This document shows positions 9,952-17,913 of a stretch of DNA of 64,000 nucleotides, piece by piece. The DNA is from Pseudomonas fluorescens (GTDB lineage Bacteria; Pseudomonadota; Gammaproteobacteria; Pseudomonadales; Pseudomonadaceae). Under the pieces are notes generated by a model. It was given only the letters and a program-made list of their open reading frames with translations. It was not told where the DNA came from and did no database searches. The stretch's first letter is position 1. Every line of letters begins with the position of its first letter. Made by a program: the position numbers and the translations under genes. The stretch lies in contig NZ_CP012831.1 in the NCBI RefSeq assembly GCF_001307275.1, positions 2,906,501 through 2,970,500 of the forward strand, given 5' to 3'.

Positions 9952-11195
9952 AGCGTCTCTACGTGATTCTGTTCGTGGTCATCGCTGCCGCAGCTTTGCT
10001 CGGCGTAGCGATTGCCGAGCATTCGGGTTACGTGCTGGTGGCGTACAAGAACTTCCGTTATGAAGCTGGCCTGTGGGTCACCCTGGCCCTGGTGGCGGTG
10101 CTCTGGCTGGTGTGGCGAGGCCTGAGGGCGCTGATCGGGTTGGTGACCACGTCCAGCGGCGTGGTCAACCCGTGGTCGCGGCGCAACCGCAGCCGTCGGG
10201 TGCAAGTGGCGATCGAACACGGCCAGTTGGACCTGGCCGAAGGTCGCTGGGCCAGTGCCCAACGCCATCTGCATCGTGCCGCCGAAGCCGAGCGCCAGCC
10301 GCTGCTGTATTACCTGGGGGCCGCCCGCGCGGCCAACGAACAAGGGCTTTACGAACAGAGCGACAGTTTGCTCGAGCGCGCCCTGGAGCGTCAGCCCCAG
10401 GCGGAACTGGCCATTGCCCTGACGCATGCGCAATTGCAGATGGATCGAGGTGACACGGATGGCGCATTGAGCACGCTGCAAGCCATGCATGAGCGTCACC
10501 CCCATAACGCCCAGGTCCTGCGCCAATTGCAACGGCTACATCAGCAGCGCGGCGATTGGTCGGCGGTGATCCGGCTGTTGCCGGAGCTGCGCAAGGATAA
10601 AGTCCTGCCGCCGGCCGAACTGGCTGAACTGGAGCGGCGTGCCTGGGGCGAAAACCTGACCCTGGCGGCCCACCGCGAGGAGGACGGCAGCGTCGGTTTG
10701 CAGTCGCTCAATCGCGCCTGGCAACAACTGACCTCCGCACAGCGCCAGGAGCCGGCGCTGGTGCTGGCCTATGCCGAGCAATTGCGCCAGTTGGGCGCCC
10801 AGGTCGAAGCCGAAGAGGTGCTGCGCAGCGCGCTCAAGCGTCACTATGACAGCCATCTGGCGCGCCTGTACGGGCTGGTGCGAGGCAGTGATCCGATCCG
10901 CCAGTTGCAAGCGGCCGAAGGCTGGCTCAAGGACCACCCTGCCGATCCGAGCCTGTTGCTGACCCTGGGGCGCCTATGCCTGCAGAACAGCTTGTGGGGC
11001 AAGGCGCGGGATTATCTGGAAAGCAGTTTGCGCGCCCAGCGCAATCCCGAAGCCTGCGCCGAACTGGCGCGCCTGCTGGCGCAACTGGGGGATGCCGAGC
11101 GCAGCAACCAGTTGTTCCAGGAGGGGTTGGGGCTGTTGGATGAGCGCCTGCTGGCCGCGCCGTTGCCGGTTCCGGCTCAGGTCTTGTCCACTTGA
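9948..11195 (+). CDS. hemY: HemY family protein, haem biosynthesis-associated inner-membrane TPR protein
   Basis: A 415-residue proteobacterial HemY, a tetratricopeptide protein and not the protoporphyrinogen oxidase of the same name. Two N-terminal membrane helices (about 4-24 and 40-60: LYVILFVVIAAAALLGVAIA and WVTLALVAVLWLVWRGL) are followed by NPWSRRNRSRRVQVAIEHGQ and helical TPR-like repeats in a long cytoplasmic or periplasmic domain. It overlaps the preceding hemX stop as ATGA (9948-9951), so hemC-hemD/X-hemY form one operon. Its biochemical role is not settled; it is thought to organise late haem enzymes at the membrane. Confidence 0.92.
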   Translation: MKRLYVILFVVIAAAALLGVAIAEHSGYVLVAYKNFRYEAGLWVTLALVAVLWLVWRGLRALIGLVTTSSGVVNPWSRRNRSRRVQVAIEHGQLDLAEGRWASAQRHLHRAAEAERQPLLYYLGAARAANEQGLYEQSDSLLERALERQPQAELAIALTHAQLQMDRGDTDGALSTLQAMHERHPHNAQVLRQLQRLHQQRGDWSAVIRLLPELRKDKVLPPAELAELERRAWGENLTLAAHREEDGSVGLQSLNRAWQQLTSAQRQEPALVLAYAEQLRQLGAQVEAEEVLRSALKRHYDSHLARLYGLVRGSDPIRQLQAAEGWLKDHPADPSLLLTLGRLCLQNSLWGKARDYLESSLRAQRNPEACAELARLLAQLGDAERSNQLFQEGLGLLDERLLAAPLPVPAQVLST

Positions 11196-11499
11196 GATGA
11201 GTCATTGTGGCGCTCCCGCATGGGTGGGAGCAAAGCTTGCTCGCGAACAGGCACCTCGGTTTCTCAAAAGACCGCGTCGTCTTCATCGCGGACAAGCCTT
11301 GCTCCCACCGGTGACACCCGTTTGTTTTTGGGGCTTTGGTCATACCTTCAGCAAAGTCCTACAGCTGACCGCGCCGAATCCTCTTCGACCTGTCGGGAAT
11401 TCCCTACACCCCTGATGAAGTGTCTGCGCGGGGCTGCCTTGAAAGGCCCGAGGGCTTTCCTCTACCGTAACTGCTTGTCTCTTCTGTTACGGAATCGCC
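11196..11499. other. hemY-dsbB intergenic region
   Basis: These 304 bases hold a REP pair (11224-11312) just after the hemY stop and about 185 bases of leader before dsbB. AGGAATTCCC-like and CTCTTCTGTTACGG segments are seen, but I cannot assign a promoter with confidence. A long frame crossing this region (11205-12077) is a shadow of dsbB. Confidence 0.5.
11224..11312. repeat. REP-type palindromic pair, GTGGGAGCAAAGCTTGC / GGCAAGCCTTGCTCCCAC class
   Basis: The left arm GGGAGCAAAGCTTGCTCGCG and the right arm ACAAGCCTTGCTCCCACC are imperfect inverted copies. The inner part just before the right arm (GACCGCGTCGTCTTCATCGC) is nearly the same as that of the element at 63437-63541, so these two belong to one sub-family with a conserved interior. 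Confidence 0.8.
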
Positions 11500-12042
11500 A
11501 TGTCTTTGGCCAGCTCACGCTTCTCGTTTCTCATGGCTTCCATCGCCGCCGCCCTGGCTTTGGGCATCAGCACTTATCTGGAGTATTCGGCCGGCCTGAC
11601 GCCTTGCAGCCTGTGTGTCTTGCAGCGGTTGTGCCTGATGCTGTTCCTGGCGAACAGCCTCGTAGCGTGCGTACACGGTCCAGGCCAACGAGGCAGTCTC
11701 TTCTATGGCACCGCAGGATTGGTTTTTGCGACCGGGGGCATGACCCTGGCGTGGCGTCAGGTCCTGATGCAAAGCCACTCGTTCGAGCCGTTATCCGATT
11801 GTGCGGCACAGCTCAACCCGACGGGTTCGTGGTGGTGCGCGTTGCATCGTGTCCTCGACGGCACCGTCGACTGCGCGAATATCACGTGGACGTTGTTCGA
11901 CCTGAGCATCCCCGAGTGGAGCCTGTTGTTTTTTCTCGCGGTGTCCAGCGCCATGACTTACCTGCTGCTGCGCCTTGCCTGGAGTGCTCTGGTACGACCG
12001 CTCAGCGGCGAGACGTCGCAGTTGGTCCGGGCCCTGGATTAA
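11500..12042 (+). CDS. dsbB: Disulfide bond formation protein DsbB (DsbH-type)
   Basis: An inner-membrane quinone reductase that reoxidises DsbA and so drives periplasmic disulfide formation. The 180 residues have four membrane segments. The first periplasmic pair is Cys36-Ser-Leu-Cys39 (TPCSLCVLQR), which passes electrons to ubiquinone. The second pair is Cys101 and Cys113 (PLSDCAAQL...SWWCALHRV), which reacts with DsbA. Both pairs are intact. The start ATG at 11500 follows GGAATCGCC. It sits between the hem operon and algQ, where pseudomonads carry one of their two DsbB paralogues; this copy is sometimes called dsbH. Confidence 0.93.
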   Translation: MSLASSRFSFLMASIAAALALGISTYLEYSAGLTPCSLCVLQRLCLMLFLANSLVACVHGPGQRGSLFYGTAGLVFATGGMTLAWRQVLMQSHSFEPLSDCAAQLNPTGSWWCALHRVLDGTVDCANITWTLFDLSIPEWSLLFFLAVSSAMTYLLLRLAWSALVRPLSGETSQLVRALD

Positions 12043-12086
12043 ACACTTGTATGAACTTTATCTCCTGCGTACCTTGAAGCCGTTGT

Positions 12087-12112
12087 CGTGCGGGCATAAT
12101 CTGGCCCGCACG
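12087..12112 (+). terminator. Hairpin after dsbB, possible terminator
   Basis: CGTGCGGGC and GCCCGCACG pair around a seven-to-eight-base loop (ATAATCT). It is followed by TGTTATT rather than a clean T run, so termination is only probable. It lies 45 bases after the dsbB stop and 105 before algQ. Confidence 0.45.
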
Positions 12113-12217
12113 TGTTATTGGAATTGTGCCGCTCGATCATGTTGTGTCTGGCTTGTCCCTGGTCATCAGGCGTGCACAAGCTGCGAGGGGGCATGACTCA
12201 CAAGGGAAGAAATCACC

Positions 12218-12676
12218 ATGCTCGAAAGTTGTCAGAATGCTCAGGAACGCTGGGGTGGAGTGCATCTGCTGATCGATCGCTGGCTGCAGGAGCGTCACGA
12301 ACTGGTTCGGGCCTACGATGATCTCGGTGCCAAGCCTGAAGCCCTGAGCGAAAGCCGCAAACCCTTGCAGGATTTCTGCGGCGTGCTGGTCGACTATGTG
12401 TCTGCCGGTCATTTCGAGATATACGAACAACTGACGGGCGAGGCCAAGGCCTTCAACGACAAGCGCGGCCTTGAACTGGCCGAGACGATCTACCCGCGCA
12501 TCGATGTCATCACCGAGAAGCTGCTGGCGTTCAACGACCTGTGCGATGAAGGCAAGTGCGTAGCGGAAAAATTCAAGGAGCTGGGCGGCTTGTTGCACGA
12601 GCGTTTCGAGTTGGAAGACTGCCTGATCGAAGTGCTGCACAACGCTCACAAGGAAGAAGCTGCGGTCCAGGCTTGA
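12218..12676 (+). CDS. algQ: Anti-sigma-70 factor AlgQ (Rsd family)
   Basis: A 152-residue cytosolic protein of the Rsd/AlgQ family, which binds region 4 of sigma-70 and shifts RNA polymerase towards alternative sigma factors. In P. aeruginosa AlgQ promotes alginate and siderophore expression. The sequence is all-helical, starting [20 protein letters not shown], with conserved [15 protein letters not shown] and [20 protein letters not shown], the four-helix bundle surface that contacts sigma. The start ATG at 12218 is preceded by AGGGAAGAAATCACC. An intrinsic terminator follows 15 bases after the stop. Confidence 0.95.
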   Translation: MLESCQNAQERWGGVHLLIDRWLQERHELVRAYDDLGAKPEALSESRKPLQDFCGVLVDYVSAGHFEIYEQLTGEAKAFNDKRGLELAETIYPRIDVITEKLLAFNDLCDEGKCVAEKFKELGGLLHERFELEDCLIEVLHNAHKEEAAVQA

Positions 12677-12691
12677 GGGTTCGCGGTCATG

Positions 12692-12722
12692 AAAAAACGG
12701 TGCGCATTGCGCACCGTTTTTC
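12692..12722. terminator. Bidirectional intrinsic terminator between algQ and the FKBP gene
   Basis: ACGGTGCGC and GCGCACCGT form a nine-base stem with loop ATT. It is flanked by an A tract on the left and TTTTT on the right, so it can stop transcription from both sides. It lies between the convergent algQ and FKBP genes. Confidence 0.9.
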
Positions 12723-12746
12723 GTTGGGCCAGGGCCAGGGCCAGCG

Positions 12747-13412
12747 TCAGGTCGTCGCGCCCAGCAACTCGATTTCAAACACCAACGGTGTGTACGGCGG
12801 GATCACATCCCCGGCCCCTTCAGCGCCATAGGCCAGGGACGACGGAATCACCAGCCGCCATTTCGCGCCGACCGGCATTTGCGGCAATGCAGTGCGCCAA
12901 CCGTCGATCACACTGTCAAGATTGAACCACTGTGCCTGGCGGTTTGAATCGAAGACGGTGCCGTCTGGCAATCGACCGGTATACAGCACCTGGACCTTGC
13001 CGTGAGGGCCGGCTTTGGCGCCATGGCCCGGCTTGATTTCGGTCAGCAGAATGCCGTCGGCCAGTTGCTGGACACCGGGCCGGTTTTTTTCTTCGGTGAG
13101 AAATTTCTGCTCGGTTTTCAACGCGGCTTCGTCCTGCGGCGTTGTCGATGGCGCGTTCAGTTGCGCCTGGTGCTCGGCCAGGATCTGTTCGATGCGTTCA
13201 TCTTTCAGGGCCAGCGGTTTGCCCAGGTAGGCCTGTTGCAAACCTTCGACCAAGGCTTTGATCTGCAAGTCCGGCACGTCCTGGCGCAGGCGTTCGCCGA
13301 GGCTGGCGCCCAGGCTGTAAGCCAGATCGTGGGCATCGTTTGCGCTGGTTTTTTCAACGGCCTGGACCGTGGCGCAAGCCATGCACAGGAATAAAAACAG
13401 GTGACGCGACAT
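12747..13412 (-). CDS. FKBP-type peptidyl-prolyl cis-trans isomerase, exported
   Basis: A 221-residue periplasmic isomerase and chaperone. An N-terminal signal peptide (MSRHLFLFLCMACATVQA) is followed by the FKBP_N dimerisation helices (AHDLAYSLGASLGERLRQDV ...) and a C-terminal FKBP catalytic domain (about 120-221). The latter has VLYTGRLPDGTVFDS, VIDGWRTALPQMPVG, IPSSLAYGAEG and PLVFEIELL, which are the classical pocket segments. The start at 13412 is preferred over the 42-residue extension because it gives the signal peptide and has GGAGAG upstream. It resembles FklB/Mip-type proteins. It is convergent with algQ and divergent from algP. Confidence 0.93.
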   Translation of the reverse strand: MSRHLFLFLCMACATVQAVEKTSANDAHDLAYSLGASLGERLRQDVPDLQIKALVEGLQQAYLGKPLALKDERIEQILAEHQAQLNAPSTTPQDEAALKTEQKFLTEEKNRPGVQQLADGILLTEIKPGHGAKAGPHGKVQVLYTGRLPDGTVFDSNRQAQWFNLDSVIDGWRTALPQMPVGAKWRLVIPSSLAYGAEGAGDVIPPYTPLVFEIELLGATT

Positions 13413-13603
13413 GTGTGCTCTCCGGCCTCGAATCGAGGAATTATGCCAGTGTCGATATCTGTAGAAGTGGATTGCCAAGGCTCTGGCGCAGAAGATTTTT
13501 CGTCCCTTGCAACGCAACGTCTTGTGTACTGTCAACATGCCCTAGCGGCGGTTGCAGCAGAGGTCTAGTATGAGCCGCACTCACGTCAGTCAGGAGGTAA
13601 ACC

Positions 13604-14809
13604 ATGTCGGCCACCAAGAAGCCTGTAAACACTCCGTTGCACTTGCTCCAACAACTCTCGGGCAGCTTGCTCGAACATCTGGAAAACGCCTGCTCCCAAG
13701 CCCTGGCTGATGCTGAAAAACTGCTCGCCAAACTGGAAAAGCAACGCGGCAAAGCGCAGGAAAAACTGCACAAGTCGCGCACCAAATTGCAAGACGCAGC
13801 CACCGCTGGCAAGGCCAAGGCACAAGCCAAGGCCAAAGATGTCGTGAAAGAGCTCGAAGACCTGCTCGATGCCCTGAAGGATCGTCAGTCCGAAACCCGC
13901 GCCTACATTTTGCAACTCAAGCGTGATGCCCAGGAAAGCCTGAAGCTGGCCCAAGGCGTCGGTCGCGTGCAAGAAGCCGCGGGCAAGGCGCTGTCGCTTC
14001 GTGCTGCCAAGCCTGCCGCTGTATCGGCCAAGAAGCCGGCGGCTAAACCCGCCGTGGCAAAAGCACCGGCCAAAGTCGCAGCCAAGCCTGCCGCCAAAGC
14101 ACCGGCCAAGGCGGCCAGCAAGCCGGCTGCCAAACCCGTCGCTGCCAGCGCTGCAAAACCTGCGGCAAAAAAACCAGTCGCCAAGGCTGCTGCTGCCAAG
14201 CCTGCCGCAAAAACGGCGGCCGCTAAACCTGCCGCTGCCAAGCCTGCTGTAAAAGCCGCTGCTAAGCCTGCCGCTAAGCCTGCAACAAAAGTTGTAGCCA
14301 AGCCTGCCGCTAAAACCGCCGCCGCAAAACCTGCCGCGACGAAAACCGCTGCTGCTAAACCGGCTGCCAAAGCGGCGGTAAAAGCCACTGCCAAACCTGC
14401 TGCCGCCAAACCTGCTGCCAAGCCTGCGGCAACCAAAACGGCCGCGGCCAAGCCTGTTGCGAAAACGGCTGCCAAGCCCGTCGCTGCCAAAGCGCCTGCC
14501 AAAGTGGCGGCTAAACCCGCTGCCAAACCAGCCGCTGCCAAGCCTGCTGCCGCGAAGCCTGCTGCAGCGAAGCCAACGGCTGCCAAACCCGCCGCTACGG
14601 CCAAGCCAGCTGCCGCCAAGCCCGCCGCTAAACCGGCCGTGAAAAAGCCAGCCGCTGCAAAACCTGCGACTGCGCCAGCCGCCAAGCCAGCGACACCGGC
14701 TCCGGCTCCGACCGCGACGCCTGCGCCTACCGCCAGCACTCCGGCCTCGGCGACCAGCCCAGCCGCCGTTGCGCCGACCACTAGCAGCACCCCAACCAGC
14801 GCTTCCTAA
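13604..14809 (+). CDS. algP: Histone H1-like repeat protein AlgP
   Basis: A 401-residue protein in two parts. Residues 1 to about 125 are charged and helical (HLLQQLSGSLLEHLENACSQ, then coiled-coil-like K/E/A segments). Residues about 135-360 are almost only Lys, Pro and Ala in imperfect KPAA / AAKPAAK / AKTAAAKP repeats, like eukaryotic histone H1 tails, and the C-terminus is A/P/T-rich. AlgP (AlgR3) is reported to affect alginate transcription and probably binds DNA non-specifically. The start at 13604 follows AGGAGG (CAGGAGGTAAACC), a near-perfect ribosome site. The stop overlaps the convergent TIGR02444 gene by three bases. Confidence 0.93.
   Translation: MSATKKPVNTPLHLLQQLSGSLLEHLENACSQALADAEKLLAKLEKQRGKAQEKLHKSRTKLQDAATAGKAKAQAKAKDVVKELEDLLDALKDRQSETRAYILQLKRDAQESLKLAQGVGRVQEAAGKALSLRAAKPAAVSAKKPAAKPAVAKAPAKVAAKPAAKAPAKAASKPAAKPVAASAAKPAAKKPVAKAAAAKPAAKTAAAKPAAAKPAVKAAAKPAAKPATKVVAKPAAKTAAAKPAATKTAAAKPAAKAAVKATAKPAAAKPAAKPAATKTAAAKPVAKTAAKPVAAKAPAKVAAKPAAKPAAAKPAAAKPAAAKPTAAKPAATAKPAAAKPAAKPAVKKPAAAKPATAPAAKPATPAPAPTATPAPTASTPASATSPAAVAPTTSSTPTSAS
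14010..14690 (+). repeat. Degenerate KPAA-coding repeat tract within algP
   Basis: About 680 bases are built from variants of a 12-base unit coding AKPA/KPAA (GCCAAGCCTGCC, GCTAAACCTGCC and so on). Codon choice varies between copies, so the DNA is less repetitive than the protein, but slippage and recombination between units are likely and the repeat number can differ between strains. Confidence 0.85.
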
Positions 14810-15270
14810 GTGCCGGACACCGCGACGCGTAGCTGATGCAGCGCGTCGCGGTTCGCTGGGTCGGCACTCGCCACCAGCCCTTGCAGCCATAGCGCTGAAT
14901 CATTCCATTGTTCCTCAGGCCAATCCTCGGCCGCCGCCTGCAATCGTTCCAGCAATCGTCGTTCGGCTTCCAATTCCAGTCGCTTGACCTGTTCGCGCAG
15001 GCTATCGAGTGCCGTGTCTTGCCGGGCACTGGTCTTCCACTGGCTGCGAAGCACGCGCAAGGGCCTTACCACCTCTGCCTCCCAAGGCTCGGTCAATTGT
15101 CGAAGCTGTTGCAGCCGTTGTTCATTGCAGGCCACGCCGCGTCGTTCCAGCCACAGTCCGCAAAGCAGCAGGCAGACATTGACGCCGGCGCTCTGCAGCG
15201 TCAGGCACGCAGGCTCCACGCCAGGCTTGGCATAGAGGTCGAGGGAGAAACTCCACAGGTCAGGGGACAT
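14806..15270 (-). CDS. TIGR02444 family protein
   Basis: A 154-residue cytosolic protein starting MSPDLWSFSLDLYAKPGVEP with ACLTLQSAGVNVCLLLCGLW and a helical, Arg/Glu-rich C-terminal half. The opening is characteristic of the uncharacterised TIGR02444 family found next to ABC-F genes in pseudomonads. It is divergent from the ABC-F gene, with about 50 bases between starts, and convergent with algP, whose stop codon it overlaps (14806-14809). No catalytic motif or signal peptide can be seen. Function unknown. Confidence 0.85.
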   Translation of the reverse strand: MSPDLWSFSLDLYAKPGVEPACLTLQSAGVNVCLLLCGLWLERRGVACNEQRLQQLRQLTEPWEAEVVRPLRVLRSQWKTSARQDTALDSLREQVKRLELEAERRLLERLQAAAEDWPEEQWNDSALWLQGLVASADPANRDALHQLRVAVSGT

Positions 15271-15320
15271 CGTGCTACTCGCGCCAGTTGCGAGCGAAGC
15301 TGGTAGACTCCGCCGCCATT

Positions 15321-17231
15321 ATGATCCGACTTCAGAACCTGACTTTACAGCGTGGCCCGCAACGTCTGCTAGAAGACGCCGAGCTGACCCTGCACGCCGG
15401 CCACAAAGCCGGCCTCATCGGTGCCAACGGCGCCGGCAAATCGAGCCTGTTCGCCTTGCTGCGAGGCGAGCTGCACCCGGACTCGGGCGATTGCCTGCTG
15501 CCGGCAGACTGGCGTATCGCTCACATGCGCCAGGAGGTCGACACCCTCGATCGTCTGGCGGTGGACTACGTGCTCGATGGCGACCTGCGCCTGCGCCAGG
15601 TGCAACACGACCTGGCGGCGGCCGAAGCGGCCCACGACGGTGCCGCACAGGCCCGCCTGCACGCGGAGCTCGACAGTGCCGACGGCTATACCGCCGATGC
15701 CCGCGCGCGCAAGTTGCTCGCTGGCCTGGGCTTTACCAATGAACAGATGGACCGCCAGGTCGGGGACTTCTCCGGTGGCTGGCGGATGCGCCTGAACCTG
15801 GCGCAGGCCCTGATGTGCCCTTCGGATCTGCTACTGCTCGATGAGCCGACCAACCACTTGGACCTCGACGCCATCATCTGGCTCGAAGACTGGCTCAAGG
15901 GTTACCCGGGTACGCTGCTGCTGATTTCCCACGACCGCGATTTCCTCGACGCGGTGGTGGATCACGTGGCCCATGTCGACCAGCGCAAGCTCACCTTGTA
16001 CCGCGGCGGCTACAGTGCCTTCGAGCGCGCCCGTGCCGAACGCCTGGCCCAGCAACAACAGGCCTACGAGAAGCAACAGGCGCAACGTGCGCACATGGAA
16101 AGCTACATCGCCCGCTTCAAGGCCCAGGCCACCAAGGCCCGTCAGGCCCAGAGCCGGATCAAGGCGCTGGAGCGGATGGAAGAGCTGTCGGCGGCCCACG
16201 TCGATTCACCGTTCGATTTTGTCTTCCGCGAATCGACCAAGATTTCCAGCCCGTTGATCGACCTGTCCGACGCGCGCCTGGGTTATGGCGACAAGACCGT
16301 GCTGGAGAAGGTCAAGCTGCAACTGACCCCGGGTGCACGGATCGGTCTGCTGGGCCCCAACGGTGCCGGTAAGTCGACCCTGATCAAGAACCTTTCGGGC
16401 GAACTCCAGCCATTGGTTGGCCGCCTGACCCGAGGCGAGAACACCGTCGTTGGCTATTTCGCCCAGCACCAGCTCGACTCCCTGGACTCCAAGGCCAGCC
16501 CGCTGCTGCACCTGCAACGCTTGGCGCCAACCGAGCGCGAGCAAACCCTGCGCGATTTCCTCGGTGGTTTCGATTTCCGCGGGGCGCGCATCGACGAGCC
16601 GGTGTTGAATTTCTCCGGTGGCGAAAAGGCGCGTCTGGCGCTGGCGTTGATCGCCTGGGGCCGGCCGAACCTGTTGCTGCTCGACGAACCGACCAACCAC
16701 CTGGACCTGGAAATGCGCCTGGCCCTGACCATGGCCTTGCAGGAATTCACTGGCGCGGTGCTGGTGGTGTCCCACGATCGGCATTTGCTCAAGAGCACCA
16801 CGGATAATTTCTTCCTGGTCGCCGACGGCAAGGTCGAAGAGTTCGACGGTGACCTGGAAGACTATGCCCGTTGGCTGGTGGAATACCGCCAGCGCAACGC
16901 GCTGGTCAGCAACACGCCGGTCAACCCGGACAAGACCGACAAAAAGGCCCAGCGCCAGGCCGCCGCCGCATTGCGCCAGCAACTGGCGCCGCACAAGCGT
17001 GAGGCCGACAAGCTCGAAGCCGAGCTGGGCAAGCTGCATGAAAAGCTGCAGAAAATCGAAACCAGCCTGGGCGACAGCGGTCTCTACGAGGCGGCGCGCA
17101 AGGATGAGTTGCGTGACCTGCTGGCCGAACAGGCCAAGCTGAAGGTTCGGGAAGCGGAGCTCGAGGAGGCGTGGATGCAAGCGCTGGAACTGCTGGAAAA
17201 CCTGCAAGCGGAGTTGGAGGCGTTGTCCTGA
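15321..17231 (+). CDS. ABC-F family ATP-binding protein (YheS-like)
   Basis: A 636-residue soluble twin-ATPase without membrane segments. Domain 1 has Walker A GANGAGKSSLF, signature FSGGWRMRLNLAQAL and Walker B LLLLDEPTNHLDLD. The linker (about 240-310) is rich in Q/K/R/A, as in ribosome-binding ABC-F proteins. Domain 2 has GPNGAGKSTLI, FSGGEKARLALAL and LLLLDEPTNHLDLE. A C-terminal coiled coil follows (about 540-636). The length and layout match E. coli YheS, an ABC-F translation factor that helps stalled ribosomes. The start ATG at 15321 begins MIRLQNLTLQ; an upstream in-frame start (15288) would add 11 atypical residues. It overlaps the next gene by one base (TGATG). Confidence 0.93.
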   Translation: MIRLQNLTLQRGPQRLLEDAELTLHAGHKAGLIGANGAGKSSLFALLRGELHPDSGDCLLPADWRIAHMRQEVDTLDRLAVDYVLDGDLRLRQVQHDLAAAEAAHDGAAQARLHAELDSADGYTADARARKLLAGLGFTNEQMDRQVGDFSGGWRMRLNLAQALMCPSDLLLLDEPTNHLDLDAIIWLEDWLKGYPGTLLLISHDRDFLDAVVDHVAHVDQRKLTLYRGGYSAFERARAERLAQQQQAYEKQQAQRAHMESYIARFKAQATKARQAQSRIKALERMEELSAAHVDSPFDFVFRESTKISSPLIDLSDARLGYGDKTVLEKVKLQLTPGARIGLLGPNGAGKSTLIKNLSGELQPLVGRLTRGENTVVGYFAQHQLDSLDSKASPLLHLQRLAPTEREQTLRDFLGGFDFRGARIDEPVLNFSGGEKARLALALIAWGRPNLLLLDEPTNHLDLEMRLALTMALQEFTGAVLVVSHDRHLLKSTTDNFFLVADGKVEEFDGDLEDYARWLVEYRQRNALVSNTPVNPDKTDKKAQRQAAAALRQQLAPHKREADKLEAELGKLHEKLQKIETSLGDSGLYEAARKDELRDLLAEQAKLKVREAELEEAWMQALELLENLQAELEALS

Positions 17232-17812
17232 TGGAAGCGTTGGCGTTGCCTGTTCCTGTCATGTGGATCGAGCCGATCTGGCTCGGTGTGCAAATCCTGC
17301 TGATCCTGGTGGCCGGTTATGTCTCGCAGCGCTTCGTCGCGCGTGCGCTCACGGGCCTGGGTGAGCGTTACCCGCTTCCACCCCAACTGGTGATTATCCT
17401 GCGGGGCGTGCTGCGCTGGCTGATCATGGGGACTGCGGTGCTGGTGGTGCTCGAACGCCTGGGCGTCTCGGCCACGGTGCTGTGGACGGCTCTGTCGGGT
17501 TTTGTCGCGGTGGCAGCGGTGGCGTTCTTCGCCATCTGGAGCGTGCTGTCCAACCTGTTCTGCGCCGTGTTGATCTACACCGTCGGACCGTTTCGCCTGG
17601 GCGATGTGGTCGAGCTGGTGGACACCACCGACAAGCCCGGCATCAAAGGGCGCGTGGTGGCGATCAATCTGCTGTACACCACGCTGATCGAGCCCGAGGA
17701 GCTCGGCACCGGCAGCGCCATGGTGCAAGTGCCCAACAGCCTCTTCTTCCAGCGCTCGGTACGGCGCTGGCGTGGCAGCGAAGCGTTTCCGGTGGGTGGG
17801 TTCGTCGAATAA
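17231..17812 (+). CDS. Small MscS-like mechanosensitive channel family protein
   Basis: A 193-residue inner-membrane protein. Predicted membrane segments are at about 15-35, 55-78 and 83-108. The last is Ala/Gly/Val-rich (LSGFVAVAAVAFFAIWSVLS), like the MscS pore helix, and is followed by a short beta-type domain (LGDVVELVDTTDKPGIKGRV...LYTTLIEPEE...VQVPNSLFFQ) that matches the MscS middle domain. It is shorter than E. coli MscS (286 residues) and lacks most of the C-terminal cage. The start overlaps the ABC-F stop by one base, so they are co-translated. The channel function is inferred from the family only. Confidence 0.85.
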   Translation: MEALALPVPVMWIEPIWLGVQILLILVAGYVSQRFVARALTGLGERYPLPPQLVIILRGVLRWLIMGTAVLVVLERLGVSATVLWTALSGFVAVAAVAFFAIWSVLSNLFCAVLIYTVGPFRLGDVVELVDTTDKPGIKGRVVAINLLYTTLIEPEELGTGSAMVQVPNSLFFQRSVRRWRGSEAFPVGGFVE

Positions 17813-17913
17813 CCTGGCCTCGCCGATTGGCTTTTTTTGCAAAAAAGCGATGGTCAATCCTGCGGCGGCGCATTAGCTTAGTCGTTTTCGACGAATCCGA
17901 GCCGAGGTGTGCA

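Noticed and set aside
11205..12077. Rightward frame of 290 codons covering the hemY-dsbB gap and dsbB
   Set aside because: Passes through a REP pair and overlaps dsbB in the wrong frame; DsbB has both conserved cysteine pairs.
13903..14790. Leftward Ala/Gly/Leu frame of 295 codons opposite algP, looking like a membrane protein
   Set aside because: Also a repeat artefact in the second antisense frame of algP.
13586..14890. Leftward Gly/Arg/Ser-rich frame of about 434 codons opposite algP
   Set aside because: Complement of the KPAA repeat DNA gives a repetitive protein by itself; no ribosome site, and algP is well supported.
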